In this document: positions 12,414 to 22,385 of the stretch, piece by piece
Position numbering within the stretch: position 1 is the first letter of the stretch
Layout of the letters: each line of letters begins with the position of its first letter
Assembly (NCBI GenBank): GCA_946811695.1
Contig: OX328124.1
Span: 86,332,030-86,396,029, forward strand
Length of the DNA: 64,000 nt
Direction of reading: 5' to 3'
From: Gonocerus acuteangulatus
Taxonomy: Eukaryota > Arthropoda > Insecta > Hemiptera > Coreidae
Made by a program: the position numbers and the translations under genes
The notes under the pieces: generated by a model
The model's database searches: none
Told to the model about the DNA's origin: nothing
Seen by the model: the letters and a program-made list of their open reading frames with translations, nothing else

Positions 12414-12838
12414 TTAGCGCGGTTCCTCCCTCCCTCATTGGGGAGAAACACCCCAAGGTTGTTGATTTCATGACACAATCCAGAAATGGCAACTAGAAAG
12501 TTTTACGTTTCAGAACCTATAGAACTAAAAAATAATGGTGGTTCAAATTGTTTTATATATATATTGAGATCTTTTCTACATGTTTTAATTTCATCTAAAC
12601 TGAGATATTTAAAGTTTTGTTACTTTTGGAGTTAAGGAAGTATTGGAGTAAAAAATATGTTTTTAATCGGCATGATACTTTTTGTATATTTTCGTAAATA
12701 TCTCGAAAACCGTTGAAAAGTAATAATAAGTGTAAGGTGACTGTTCGAAACCTTACTAAATGTTCTATAAAAAAACGTTCTGAAGCAATATTCGAGTCGG
12801 ACTTTTTTAATTGAAGACAACACAGGAAGATCGTTCAT
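12414..12838 (+). mobile_element. Fam-A copy (partial) inside the Transib-like element
   Basis: Begins TTAGCGCGGTTCCTCCCTC with the Fam-A terminal hairpin, continues with AACTAGAAAGTTTTACG and AATGGTGGTTCAAATTG, then a short TATATA run, then TTTTGGAGTTAAGGAAGTAT. It lines up with 53632-54430. The (AT) tract is only about five units here, against about 35 at 53.8 kb. Confidence 0.8.
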
Positions 12839-13216
12839 AGATAACTGAGTAGTTCCAGATGGTTTTGAATAATATCTTTTTGAGCTGAAACAAGTCTCTG
12901 AGTTGTGAGGCTTACAATGCTCTGTAGGTTTATGGTTTCGAATGTTTCAGTAACGGGCATATCACACGATGAAGGATGACAATTACCCTTGGGTTTCGAT
13001 TCTTGGGGGGGGGGCGGATGTTGGGTAAATATAATGGCCTTTTCTTAGAGCTAGCTTTCGAGCTTTAATATAAATATTCTTTGTTAATTTGTAGTCTATT
13101 ATCAAAGCAAGGGCCTCCTGGTTGGAAAAAATACACGTATGATTAGTTTCACTAAATCATTATTTTCAGTTGAGTTGCAAATTCTGAGGGAGATTGAACT
13201 ATTTCTCTAATATGAT

Positions 13217-13520
13217 TTAGCATAGAGTCTTCACATACTTCCAAACAGATACTTCTATGGCGAACGCTAATTCTTCCGTACTGCGTGACTTTATAATATC
13301 TTTAGCTTTATTTAACTTTGCTCGGTCACAGCAGTCGTCGAATCGTTTAATAGAGCGACCGAAATCAACAGACAAGTAAATGGCAAAATGTGTTGAAACA
13401 AGTATTCGAACATGAACAAACTGTCTAGCCAATCATTATTTTTAATACATCTGTCCGGATATCTTTCAGCCTTGTGCCATTTCATTTTCGTAATTTTTAA
13501 TTTTAAATGAGTCTTTAATG
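13217..13520 (-). pseudogene. Transib-type transposase N-terminal relic
   Basis: Two overlapping minus-strand frames carry the signal. One, around 13410-13510, reads KMKWHKAERYPDRCIKNNDW followed by LDSLF. The next, about 13217-13430, reads SIKRFDDCCDRAKLNKAKD, then STEELAFAIEVS. The pattern W..A.R....(F/C)(I/L)..N..WL, followed by a (K/R)xF..C.DR.K..K segment and STEELA, is what I recognise from the N-terminal region of arthropod Transib transposases. A frameshift separates the halves. The RAG1-like catalytic DDE domain is not present. The coding role is lost and only the ancestry is claimed. Confidence 0.6.
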
Positions 13521-14152
13521 TAGCTGAAAACGTTGGAATAATATTTACTATCTGAAACGTTTCCAAATATGGCAATATATATTGAATCTAGCTCATTACA
13601 ATTTCACCAAATACTAAATAGCTTCCTACGCGGAAATAGAATTTATTTTCTACAAAACTCAAAAGCAGACGAAAGCAGCTAAATGTTTCAATTTTGTCTC
13701 GTATACCTTCTAAGTAACCTGTACCATAAATTTCACAGAGGTACTTTGAGGTACTTTTTAGTAAAAGTCCTTTTAAGTTTTAAAAATGCCTTATTTTAAA
13801 GCATGTTAAAAAAAATTACATAATAGGTCAAATTATAAACTAATTATTTGGAGAATCACCTGCATGAATAACAGTAGTGTATATTCACTTAAAAAAATTA
13901 ATAATAAAAAAAATTCAGTATGATGATGTACGGAGCTCACTTGAAAGACTCGATGGTTTAAACTAAATGTAACCTGTCGAATCAAATACTATTTACAGCG
14001 TTGTGTTTACTTTGGAATTCGCCTGCTAAAATCAAAACAACCTCTAATACGGTTCCAGGGACATCTTCCCTATACACTTAATACAACAGTTTCATCATTT
14101 TCGAACATGGATTTTTTCCACCTATATTGGTCATTCATCCCACTGTGCGCTG

Positions 14153-14565
14153 TTAGGGTAGCTGGTCACGGGGCCAAAGTCTCTTAAGCCTCCTGGAAAG
14201 GTTTTTAGGATGGGTCTGAGTGGAAAGGGATTGACCTCTAGGATTTTGGTTGGATAAAAACTTGGAATGAAAGGTTAGGAATGGGCATTTAAGAAACATA
14301 TAAGTTATTTATTACAATAAATTCAAATGTTGAGCGCTCAGTATTGTTGCCAAAAAATAGAAAGGCATTGTCTTTGCTCGTCTTAGGATTTACCATTAAG
14401 GGATTACGCCAGTATCTATCGAAAAGGCAGTAGAATGCTTTAAATGAAACTTGTACTGCTGAAGCCAATAACAAATATATTCAGAATGTATGACTTGAAA
14501 TCCCTCATATGTCTTAACTTTTATTTGAGTATAGACATTATCGCAACAAATCTACGAAGAACAAG
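14153..14565. other. Non-coding interval
   Basis: Short spacer between the Transib-like element and the 5S-SINE. Nothing recognised. Confidence 0.5.
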
Positions 14566-14736
14566 ATTATAGCCACGTTGAATTCACCGGTTCCCGTTGA
14601 TCACGGAATCTAAGCGAAGTCGGGCGTAGCCAGTACCTGAATAAGTGTCTGACCGTGTGATGTAAAAGGGTGGCAACCTGTAGATAGCCCAGTCGATGAT
14701 ACACCGTTAATCGAAAAAAAAAAGAACGAAAAAAAA
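14566..14736 (+). mobile_element. 5S rRNA-derived SINE (SINE3-type head)
   Basis: Bases 14569-14663 resemble animal 5S rRNA: CCACGTTGAATTCACCGGTT, GATCACGGAATCTAAGCGAA, GTCGGGCGTAGCCAGTACCT, then TCTGACCGTGTGATG. The AAGCGAAGTCGGGC stretch corresponds to the internal promoter A-box region of 5S genes. It is directly followed by GGGTGGCAACCTGTAGATAG and ACACCGTTAAT, a tail shared with the tRNA-derived SINEs here, and an A-rich end. The 5S part is truncated at its 3' end and fused to the tail, so it is a retroposon and not a 5S gene. Confidence 0.78.
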
Positions 14737-14742
14737 GATGAT

Positions 14743-14948
14743 GGTCTCCCTGTGGTCCAGTGGGTTGCATCTTGGATTCTCTTACGGGAGATGGTGGGTC
14801 TGTGTCTCGCCTGCAGCTGGATGAGTTTTTTCGTTCCAGGGCCCTTGAAAAGTTCCTTGCTGCAACATGTATGTTTAGAAAGGGTAGTAACCTACAGATA
14901 GCCTGGCGCTAATGATCTAGTTGCAAATGCGCCGAAGAAAAAAAACAA
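14743..14948 (+). mobile_element. tRNA-derived SINE, degraded, abutting the 5S-SINE
   Basis: The head GGTCTCCCTGTGGTCCAGTG and ACGGGAGATGGTGGGT matches the SINEs at 32720 and 54936, but the B box is mutated. The body ends GGTAGTAACCTACAGATAGC, CTGGCGCTAATG, then GCGCCG and an A-rich tail. The CGGCGC/GCGCCG pair would form a 3' hairpin. Confidence 0.78.
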
Positions 14949-15132
14949 GATTCTAAGATCCTTTAAGAAGTTCTTTAAGAAAGATTAATGAATCATTCCA
15001 TGGAAAATAGAGAATAAAACATCATGACATAAAGCTAAATTTTATTTTAACTATATTTATCTTATTCATAATTTTATATAAATCGAATTTATAACATATA
15101 ATACAATAAAATTAAGAATTACTGTTTTCTTA

Positions 15133-15339
15133 AGCAGGCTACTCACAATCAGGCAGGCCTGTCAGTTAGGCCTGAACAGTCCGCCTCAAAGCCGGTCGCC
15201 TGAACATGTATATATTCCGGCCGGTCTGTCAGTTAAGGCTGTTCAGGTGGCCGGAATATATACACGTTCAGGCGTCCAGCTTTCTGGCGGACTGTTCAGG
15301 CCTAACTGACAGGCCTGCCTGAATCGTGTTTAGCCTGCT
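15133..15339. mobile_element. Foldback MITE, 207 bp, TSD TTA (PIF/Harbinger-like)
   Basis: Almost the whole unit is one inverted repeat. It begins AGCAGGCTACTCACAATCAG and ends with its complement TAGCCTGCT, and the inner arms share GGCCTGTCAGTTAGGCCTGA. It is flanked by TTA at 15130-15132 and 15340-15342. TTA duplications are typical of PIF/Harbinger transposition, and a Harbinger relic with the same duplication lies at 52318-53380. There is no coding capacity. Confidence 0.8.
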
Positions 15340-15347
15340 TTAGAAGG

Positions 15348-16800
15348 CCCATCGTAATGTGTTAAAGAGATAACGCACTATAATAAATATGATAAATTCT
15401 AAAATAAATGTTTATATTATTTAAAGAAGAATTTTAAAATGTTGTTGTTTTCCAACATTTATTTGGATTAATTTAGTGGGACATAAAACTGCACAAAAGC
15501 TACTAAAAATTCTTAAATGAATGATTAATGTAAATGTAAATTATACGAAAATCCAGCCTACTCCAAATTCGTTCCTTAAATATTCCAGAATTAATTATAC
15601 ACTCCAGGCAATAAAATTAAACTATAGGTTTATTAGTTTTTAGAATTCTTAAATAAATCTCTCTTACTTTTATAGCTAGATTGCATGAATAGATTATGCA
15701 AGTCCTATAAAAGACAAAAGAAGTAAAATATTCGCTAGTTCAAAGACCGACATTTTCCTCTTCTAACCTTTCAAATGTTAATCCTTATGTAAGATGATAA
15801 TAACGGGAGAAACGTTTTTCTATTTTCCACAAATGTTAATTAAAAAGGAAACGTGATACCATATAAGCAGCTTACATTGGCAGGAAATCTCCCTATCAAG
15901 TAGCTATGGTTAAATAAGTAGTATACATAACTACTCAATAAGAACAGAAAAAATATAACAACTAAGAAATATAGGTACCTGTACATTTATTATAGGTTTG
16001 AGAGAAATATGTCGCACACTCAAACATTTATTATTTTTAACCATGCAAATATATGTTGAATCTTGCAGAATTAATGATATTATTCAAGGCATTATGATGT
16101 ACACATATCTTTTCGTTTGATTCTATGATTTAATATACCCTTAATTTACAACGATATTTCAAACCCCATTCTAATCTAATAACCCAAATGTGTTATATTT
16201 TTGATCAAATTAAACCTATAACATCATTAAATAATGTCCTTTTCTGTGAATTCATTATTGACGTGTAATATTTTCGTTTATATTAATTAGAGCTTATATA
16301 TATAGACGAACAAGCTTTTTCAGTGCTTGAATTTTAAAAAATAAAAAAGTTGATTATTTTTGGCTTACTTTCCCCTATGCCGACCATTCACTTATATAAT
16401 TCAAATCATTTTTTATATGTATTTTTTTAAGTTGTGCATCAAAGATTATCGTGACAACTACATAATACGAATACATTCCTCATAAAAATAGGGTTCCCGT
16501 ACAATCCAGAACTATAAGTGCCACTAATTGGAGTGTCAGGCCGCGCATACACACACTTATATATGCATTGCAGAAATCTTAATCCGTTCAAGGCCTGCTG
16601 AATATATGTCAGTTGATTTGTCAATTAAAATTATAAGTACCTATTGGATCGAGATACAGAAAGACACCAAGATAAAGGTTGAAGAAAACATTTATAGGTA
16701 TCTTTAAAAAGAAAAGAAAAAAATGAATAAGAGAGCACATTTGAAAAACGTTCACCTTTTCCATGGTATAATGATGTCTTATTGATTTAATGTATCAATT
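15348..16800. other. Non-coding interval
   Basis: No gene or element boundary recognised. Confidence 0.5.
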
Positions 16801-16807
16801 AAATACG

Positions 16808-16980
16808 CTGGCCGCGAGTTAAGACCTCAAACACGCCGTTCGAAGGGTCGTGAGTTCGATTCTCACTAGGGGGTGGTGGCTTTTCTCTGGAAAAAAAAGA
16901 AATGGCATTAGCCCCATACTGGCTAGAAAACGGTGGTGACCTTTAGATAACCCGTCCTAAAATTCTGAGGTAATTATAGT
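16808..16980 (+). mobile_element. tRNA-derived SINE
   Basis: GCTGGCCGCGAGTTAAGACC with the B-box-like GAGTTCGATTCTCACTAGGG, then TGGTGGCTTTTCTCTGG, an internal A-run, and GGTGGTGACCTTTAGATAAC ending CGTCCTAAAATTC. Same subtype as 4130-4334. Confidence 0.78.
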
Positions 16981-17039
16981 GCCTGAGTATTGCACTATCC
17001 GCTATTCCGAACTCATGAAGACAAGAGAACGTCATAACA

Positions 17040-17228
17040 AGGCCTTTTGTTTTCTCTTTTTAAAGTGTTTTCAATCGCCATGCAGTTTCGGCGCTTCTAC
17101 AGCTAAGCTACATAGGTTCCCACCCTTTTAAACATTCATGGTGAAGTAGGGAATTCATACAGCAGGCCCATACATGAAAGAACTCATGCTACCATGGAGC
17201 TCCAGGCTGGACTCGAACCCACTATGCA
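17040..17228 (-). mobile_element. tRNA-derived SINE, degraded, minus strand
   Basis: On the minus strand it reads AGTGGGTTCGAGTCCAGCC (B box), then ACATTCATGGT-type body, GGGTGGGAACCTATGTAGC and GCGCCGAAACTGCATGGCG. The tail matches the 14743 SINE with several changes. The 5' A-box part is poorly preserved. Confidence 0.6.
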
Positions 17229-18385
17229 GATATTAGACAGAGGATTAAAAACTAACAAAAACATGTTTTAACGCTTTTAATAGCTTTACTTGATGTTAGC
17301 CAGAAAAAAATCGAGGGTAAAAAATCTAGCCAGACCACCAAGGTGCTAGCCCAGAGCAGCTGGCGATGTCCGACTCTAGGCCAGAATAGGATTAGATCAG
17401 GATTTAGTGGCGATTAACATTTTATCATGTTTTTACGCCCAGAGCCATGTTTTTAGGCCAGAATATATCCAGGCCCAGAAACCCTATCGGGCACCCGGTC
17501 ACTAAAAACTGGGCTAGTGTATTCAACCAAAGGCTCCGAGATAAACAAGAAAGAATATATGAGTGACATTTCTTTTCTTTGGTTACATTTCCTACCAAAA
17601 CTGATTTTGCTCACCGTAGTGTCAAAATTAATTTCCTTTTTGGTTGATTAATTAAACCTTACGAGTGCATGTATTGTGGTCGAATAGAATGGTGAACTTG
17701 CTATTTATAAAACTAATGTAATAATACATCATACATAACGTGAATCAGTAATGATTCTATATTCCGCACGAAAATAATTTATTCTGGTTCATTATGACTT
17801 TCCATGAATATAATGCATCTTCTATATTTAATGCCAACATTGTCATGTATTGTAAATCAGGACATGGGCAGTAGCTTGTAACCTGTCATATATCGTTGAT
17901 ATTCTTAATATAAACATATTGAGAATGTTTTTATAAATATTTTATTAAATTCCTCGCTTTATTGTTACGCCTCTTCTAACATATTACGTTCCCGGGGGAA
18001 AATTAATTAGTCAATAAGTTAGGACATACTTCCTCGCTCTCCTCGGGAATCATTTTCAACCAATGAAACGTTCTGTGTTTATATCTTCAAGGTAGCTTAG
18101 TAATCATAACAGAAAGTTAACTATTTTCTATTCAGGTATATCCCCTAACAGTTTCTAAAACTAAAGTTATTGATGTGAATCGCCATCGTTTTTGCAGAAA
18201 GACCATTAAGCGTAGACTAAAACAATTATCGTCCAAGTTGCGTAGCATTCATAAATAATAATAAAGATACATGTCATTCGTGGAAGATTTTGTTTAGGAC
18301 CCTGTTATTGCGTATTGATCTGTTTCTAGATTTTATTCATAACTACTTGTGTTTCGTTTAGGTTCTGTTCAATTTAGCACTTTCC
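17229..18385. other. Non-coding interval
   Basis: No gene recognised. Confidence 0.5.
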
Positions 18386-18494
18386 TCCGAAGGAAAGTAG
18401 CAATTTATGTTGCACTCATGACGGAATTTTTGAAAAATTTCTTCGAGTCTTTATCGATCCTACCTAGTAGACACCAAAAATGACCCCAGTATAA

Positions 18495-18559
<65 letters not shown>

Positions 18560-19165
18560 TTTATGTGTCCTTAAACACGATACAGGCCAGAGTTTTTGTT
18601 TTTTTGCCACGAAACTTGGTATATAGTACTCCCCCATCAAACGATTGAACGAGTTCGTTAACCAACAAAATCGTTCCATCTGGAGGGGGGGGGGGTTACT
18701 CCGGAGCCAAAATAGTTATTTGCCAATTACAGTCGTAATTTTTGTTATCTTTCAACGAAACTCTGTATTCGTAGTGGTCAACTGAAGAGAAAAATGTGTT
18801 CTAATAATAAACTAAATTGGTTTATTAGAAGGGGGGGGGGAATTACTCTGGAGCCAAAGTAGTTATTTGTCATTTCCGGTCGTAATATTTATTATATTTT
18901 ATTCGACAAGATCAGGAGACGAAAATGTGAAGTTTTGTGTATTTATTACCTAGTGTAGTACCCCATATATACAAAATTCTGGAAGGAAATTAATTACAAA
19001 AGTAATAATTGAAACAGGTGTTCATAATAAATTCAAAAGAGCAGAACTATTTATGTTTTTATTTTATTTATCTATCTAGGTCATTTTAAGCAAATTATTC
19101 AGGAATGCACTCTACACGACCCAATTCTGAGGAAAGTGCTTAGTTATGCAGCTCCTGCGTGACGG
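18386..19165 (+). mobile_element. Fam-B copy, about 780 bp, with long (AT)n
   Basis: Runs from CTCCGAAGGAAAGTAGC through TGTTGCACTCATGACGG and CCTAGTAGACACCAAAAATG into an (AT)n tract (18497-18554). It continues with ACACGATACAGGCCAGAG, GAGTTCGTTAACCAACAAAA, G-runs and GTTACTC blocks. It ends near CTTAGTTATGCAGCTCCTG and CGTGACGG. The same order is seen at 25612-26480 and 45238-45830. No coding region, so it is a non-autonomous element of unknown superfamily. The fixed internal microsatellite recalls DINE-1/Helentron-type elements (inference). Confidence 0.75.
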
Positions 19166-19659
19166 AATTTTATATTTTTATTTATTGTATAATTAGATTT
19201 GTATGTAATTTAGTATCATTAATATATTCCTGAAACTGGAGCAAGCTTTAATGATTTTCATCTTAGAGGAATATGGACTCTATGTAATTTAATCAATGGC
19301 AAAATATTAGTTTCTGAACTGAAATAATTGTGTCTGTGTTTTTTTGAATGACCTTCCGCAAAACTTAAGTAAATTCCTTCTTGTTTCTACACAATTAAAA
19401 TCCTGCTAAATTATTGTTTCAACAATTATTTTTACCACTTAGGAACGTTGCTTCCGGTTTTACTTTTCCCAAGTCCTATTTTCGGCATAATCAATATTTC
19501 TATTCACTGATATATGCTACCTTCGTCGTTTTTATCTCAAAAAATTGTTTGTTTATTATTTATTCAATAAACAAACAATTAATGTTATGTAAGTCCGGCG
19601 TAATTAATAGTCTGATGTGAATGTTATATTTTAGAATAGCCTGTTTAACGTGGTTGTCA

Positions 19660-19890
19660 ACGTCTGTACTTAGTGTGCTCCGGTATCCAAAGCATTGTAA
19701 TTTCTTGTTGTTTTAGTGTAAATGTTTTCCATAGAGTGTAAAGAGCTCAAAGAAGTAGTAATATTATAATATCACTTTGCTGTATGTTATTTAATTTAAA
19801 CACTGATACATGTATCTAGTTCGGCCGTAGAACTGTTGTGTATTCGTGTAATTTGATCGAGTTAATTTCATTGTCTGTCGCTGCAGTGCC
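19660..19890 (-). pseudogene. Decayed LINE RNase H fragment
   Basis: At the nucleotide level this follows the 2860-3160 part of the RNase H ORF: TCCGGTATCCAAAGCATTGT, GTAAATGTTTTCCATAGAGT, and GTCGCTGCAGTGCCGG line up with CAGGTAGCCATAGCATTGTG, GTAGATGTTTTCCAAGGAGA and TTGCTGCAGTCCCAGTGCCG there. Indels destroy the frame. It is an old copy of the same or a close LINE family. Confidence 0.65.
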
Positions 19891-20169
19891 GGTTTCCTGA
19901 TTAAATTAAGAACAGTCTGAAAATGGAAGAGTGCCGTGGGAAATTCTCTGGTGAATTATTCACAGACAAGAAAAGTTGTAAGACGAGTGGGTCGTCTTTA
20001 TTGAAATGAGTCATTCTTTGTAAATTTTCTTTTTTTGAGTTTTTTACATACCAGAGGTTTATTGGTGTGAAGAGCGGAATGCAGAAACAAGGTGCCATCT
20101 ATTATTCTGTTAATAATTAATTTTTTCATTTTTAAGTTTTAATTAAACTTTTCATGTCTGTTCATAAAA

Positions 20170-20578
20170 TATTTTATTCTAACCCTTCCTTAACTCCAAA
20201 CGTAACCAAAAGTTTAACATGTCGGTTTTGATGAAATTCAAACATGCAAAAAATGTTTCAACTGAATTCCATGATTCTAAGTAACCAAACCAAAAACTTG
20301 ATTTAACAACTTTTTTTCCGATTTTCTCAGAAACGGTTAAAGCTATCGCCTTAAAAATGGTTTCATTCGTTTTATTAGCCCAAGAAGCCCACGAGTACTT
20401 ACAAGCATATGAACTCAAAAACGTAAGCGTTACGATTTTTTTGCGCGAATTTCGCCCCAAACGCCATCTTCCAGTGGGCGGATTTTGCTGGTTAACGAAC
20501 TTGACCTTTCAAATTGGACGACGGATTTTTGTACCAAATTTCATCAAAATCGGACCATTAGGGACGCCAGAAATCCGC

Positions 20579-20644
<66 letters not shown>

Positions 20645-20784
20645 CACAAATTTTAACCACTGTTATTTTCGGCCTTTAGGGGTTGTGATACGCGAAATTT
20701 TCTAGTCGGCACTTCCGGATTGTCTCATGAGATCAACCTTATAAGCGGGTTCCTCCCTATGAAGGGAGAGAGGAACCGCGCTAA
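20170..20784 (-). mobile_element. Fam-A copy, minus strand, with (AT)n
   Basis: The terminal hairpin, GGTTCCTCCC paired with GAGAGGAACC and followed by GCGCTAA, is at 20743-20784. Going inward come the TAGTCGGCACTTCCGG block and an (AT)n tract (20582-20640). Then GGTCCGATTTTGATGAAATT and GTTCGTTAACCAGCAAAATC on the minus strand, and finally TTACGTTTGGAGTTAAGGAA. The matching full copy is 53632-54300. Confidence 0.82.
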
Positions 20785-21400
20785 AAATAGCTCTGGAAGG
20801 TCGGTATGACAAAACGAATTTAACTAAATACCTTTTCTCCTCAACAGCCCTGATGAATTGGCTTAGGGGAATTCTGGCTCCCAATGTACAAACTCAAATT
20901 GATCTACTACTGAACAATAAATATATTAAATAGATTCTCAGCTGAATTAGAGCTATTATCAAATGTATGCTTGTTTTTAGTTTTGTTAGTTCAATCGCAA
21001 TCCCATTTAATGATTACTTTGAAATTACCATCGGTAAATATCGAATAAACTCATCTAAATTCAAAACTAAACTGTTAACTTTGTGGTCAATTAGTGATCT
21101 AAACTAAAAAGTGAAATTTTAGTTATCTAATGTCAGAAGTATTGTACTTTTTTCGCTGATTCTAGAAAGTATTAATAATGGGACCCATTATTTTAGATGT
21201 GGTCATTCATAAGAACAAACTCGAAGAGTCTGCGTCTCATTATCGTTCATCCATTTCAAGATCATCCCCGTATGGCTTAGTAAAAAAGAATAGCTTTGAT
21301 TACTTTTTACTGAGAAAGAACCAAAACTAGCTAGAAGAATGAAAAAAGGCGGAAAACTGACTAGTATTTTGTTAGTTGGCAGCACAAACACACGTAACAC
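20785..21400. other. Non-coding interval
   Basis: No gene recognised. Confidence 0.5.
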
Positions 21401-21401
21401 G

Positions 21402-21402
<1 letters not shown>

Positions 21403-21443
<41 letters not shown>
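21403..21443. repeat. (CA)n(TA)n microsatellite
   Basis: About 14 CA units passing into five TA units. Seen directly. Confidence 0.95.
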
Positions 21444-21790
21444 CAATTTAGTTCGTGCATATTCAACAGATAGATGGAATTCACTATGAGTCACTAGTAG
21501 ACCAATAAGATTTCGAACCTTTACGGATTTAGGCTCAGGGTCTGCCAAAACATACGCATGAATTTTTTCAGATATTTTCTACGGGTTTTTTTCCCTATTT
21601 AACCTTCACATGACCTTGAATCTGGTGTTATGATGGTTAACTAACCCGCTCAGCGTAATTAGTGAAAAAGCGTAATTAGCCCAAAAACCCTATAAGCTGT
21701 TTATAGTTTTAAGAAGAGCCCCTGATGAAGTAGGATATTCCTAGATCATTAATTAATAATCATATAATTATTTACATATAATAGTTTCTA

Positions 21791-21844
21791 ATGGCCCAGA
21801 TTTGTCGATGCGCCGTAAAAACAAAAAAAAAAAAAAAAAAAAAA
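21791..21844 (+). repeat. SINE 3' tail with poly(A)
   Basis: AATGGCCCAGATTTGTCGAT then GCGCCGTAAAA and a run of about 20 A. It matches the last 30 bases of the SINE at 32720-32910. No head. Confidence 0.75.
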
Positions 21845-21908
21845 TAGTTTCTGACCTTTTGCATGATATAATAAATGGATGTAATAAAGATTTTCTTTAA
21901 AAATTATA

Positions 21909-22385
21909 TATTGGGTTTGTGCAAAAATAATGCAGTTTTTCAATGTTCATTTTGCTTATGCAAGTGAACAAAGATAATCTAAAATCTATTCGATGGATTA
22001 TAAGCAATGGTTATTAATGTCATTTTTTCTCAAAGATTGGTATAGTTTGTGTTACATTTTCTGTGATTAAGGACCTCTGAAATTCGGCATATCAAAACAA
22101 GATTTTCGTCATCATCGAAGTACGGCACAAACCACACGTAACATAATTGTTGTTTGGGATAAAGGAAGTTTGAGTGAATATACAGAGCTGCGATGATTGC
22201 AAAAATTTCGTATTAAAGATTTCAATTGTTGATCACGATCAACTGAAGGATTTGGTAGAAGAAAACCCTCGCAAAACTACTAAGACATTGCGAGAGAAGT
22301 TGGTTTTGATCACTCAACCGTTGTTTGCCATCTGGAATGATTTGGTCATATAAAAACCAGCATTATATTATCACTGACCCAATAT
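21909..22385 (+). pseudogene. mariner-family transposon relic (5' TIR and transposase N-terminal region)
   Basis: The left edge, after a TA, reads TTGGGTTTGTGCAAAAATAA, close to mariner terminal repeats of the Hsmar1/MADE1 type. Coding remains follow: 22235-22310 reads VDHDQLKDLVEENPRKTTKT then LREKL, and after a one-base frameshift VFDHSTVVCHLE. These correspond to the second helix-turn-helix of mariner transposases, which binds the TIR. Upstream frames (around 22060-22230) have several stops. The DD34D catalytic region and the right TIR are missing, so this is a 3'-truncated dead copy. Confidence 0.78.

Larger units (their letters stand above)
12149..14147. mobile_element. Transib-like DNA transposon relic, about 2.0 kb, TSD CGCTG
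   Basis: The left end starts CACAGTGGGACGAATGAGCG and the right end is its inverted counterpart, CACAGTGGGATGAATGACCA read inward from 14147. Similarity extends to a GGAAAAAAT block about 35 bases in. The element is flanked on both sides by the identical 5-mer CGCTG (12144-12148 and 14148-14152). A 5-bp duplication with CACAGTG termini is the hallmark of the Transib superfamily, whose transposase is related to RAG1. The interior holds a Fam-A copy (12414-12838) and a frameshifted Transib-type N-terminal coding relic on the minus strand (13217-13520), which supports the assignment. Confidence 0.8.

Noticed and set aside
14569..14663. Functional 5S rRNA gene
   Set aside because: Only about the first 95 bases match and the 3' part is replaced by the SINE tail; the sequence has several changes.
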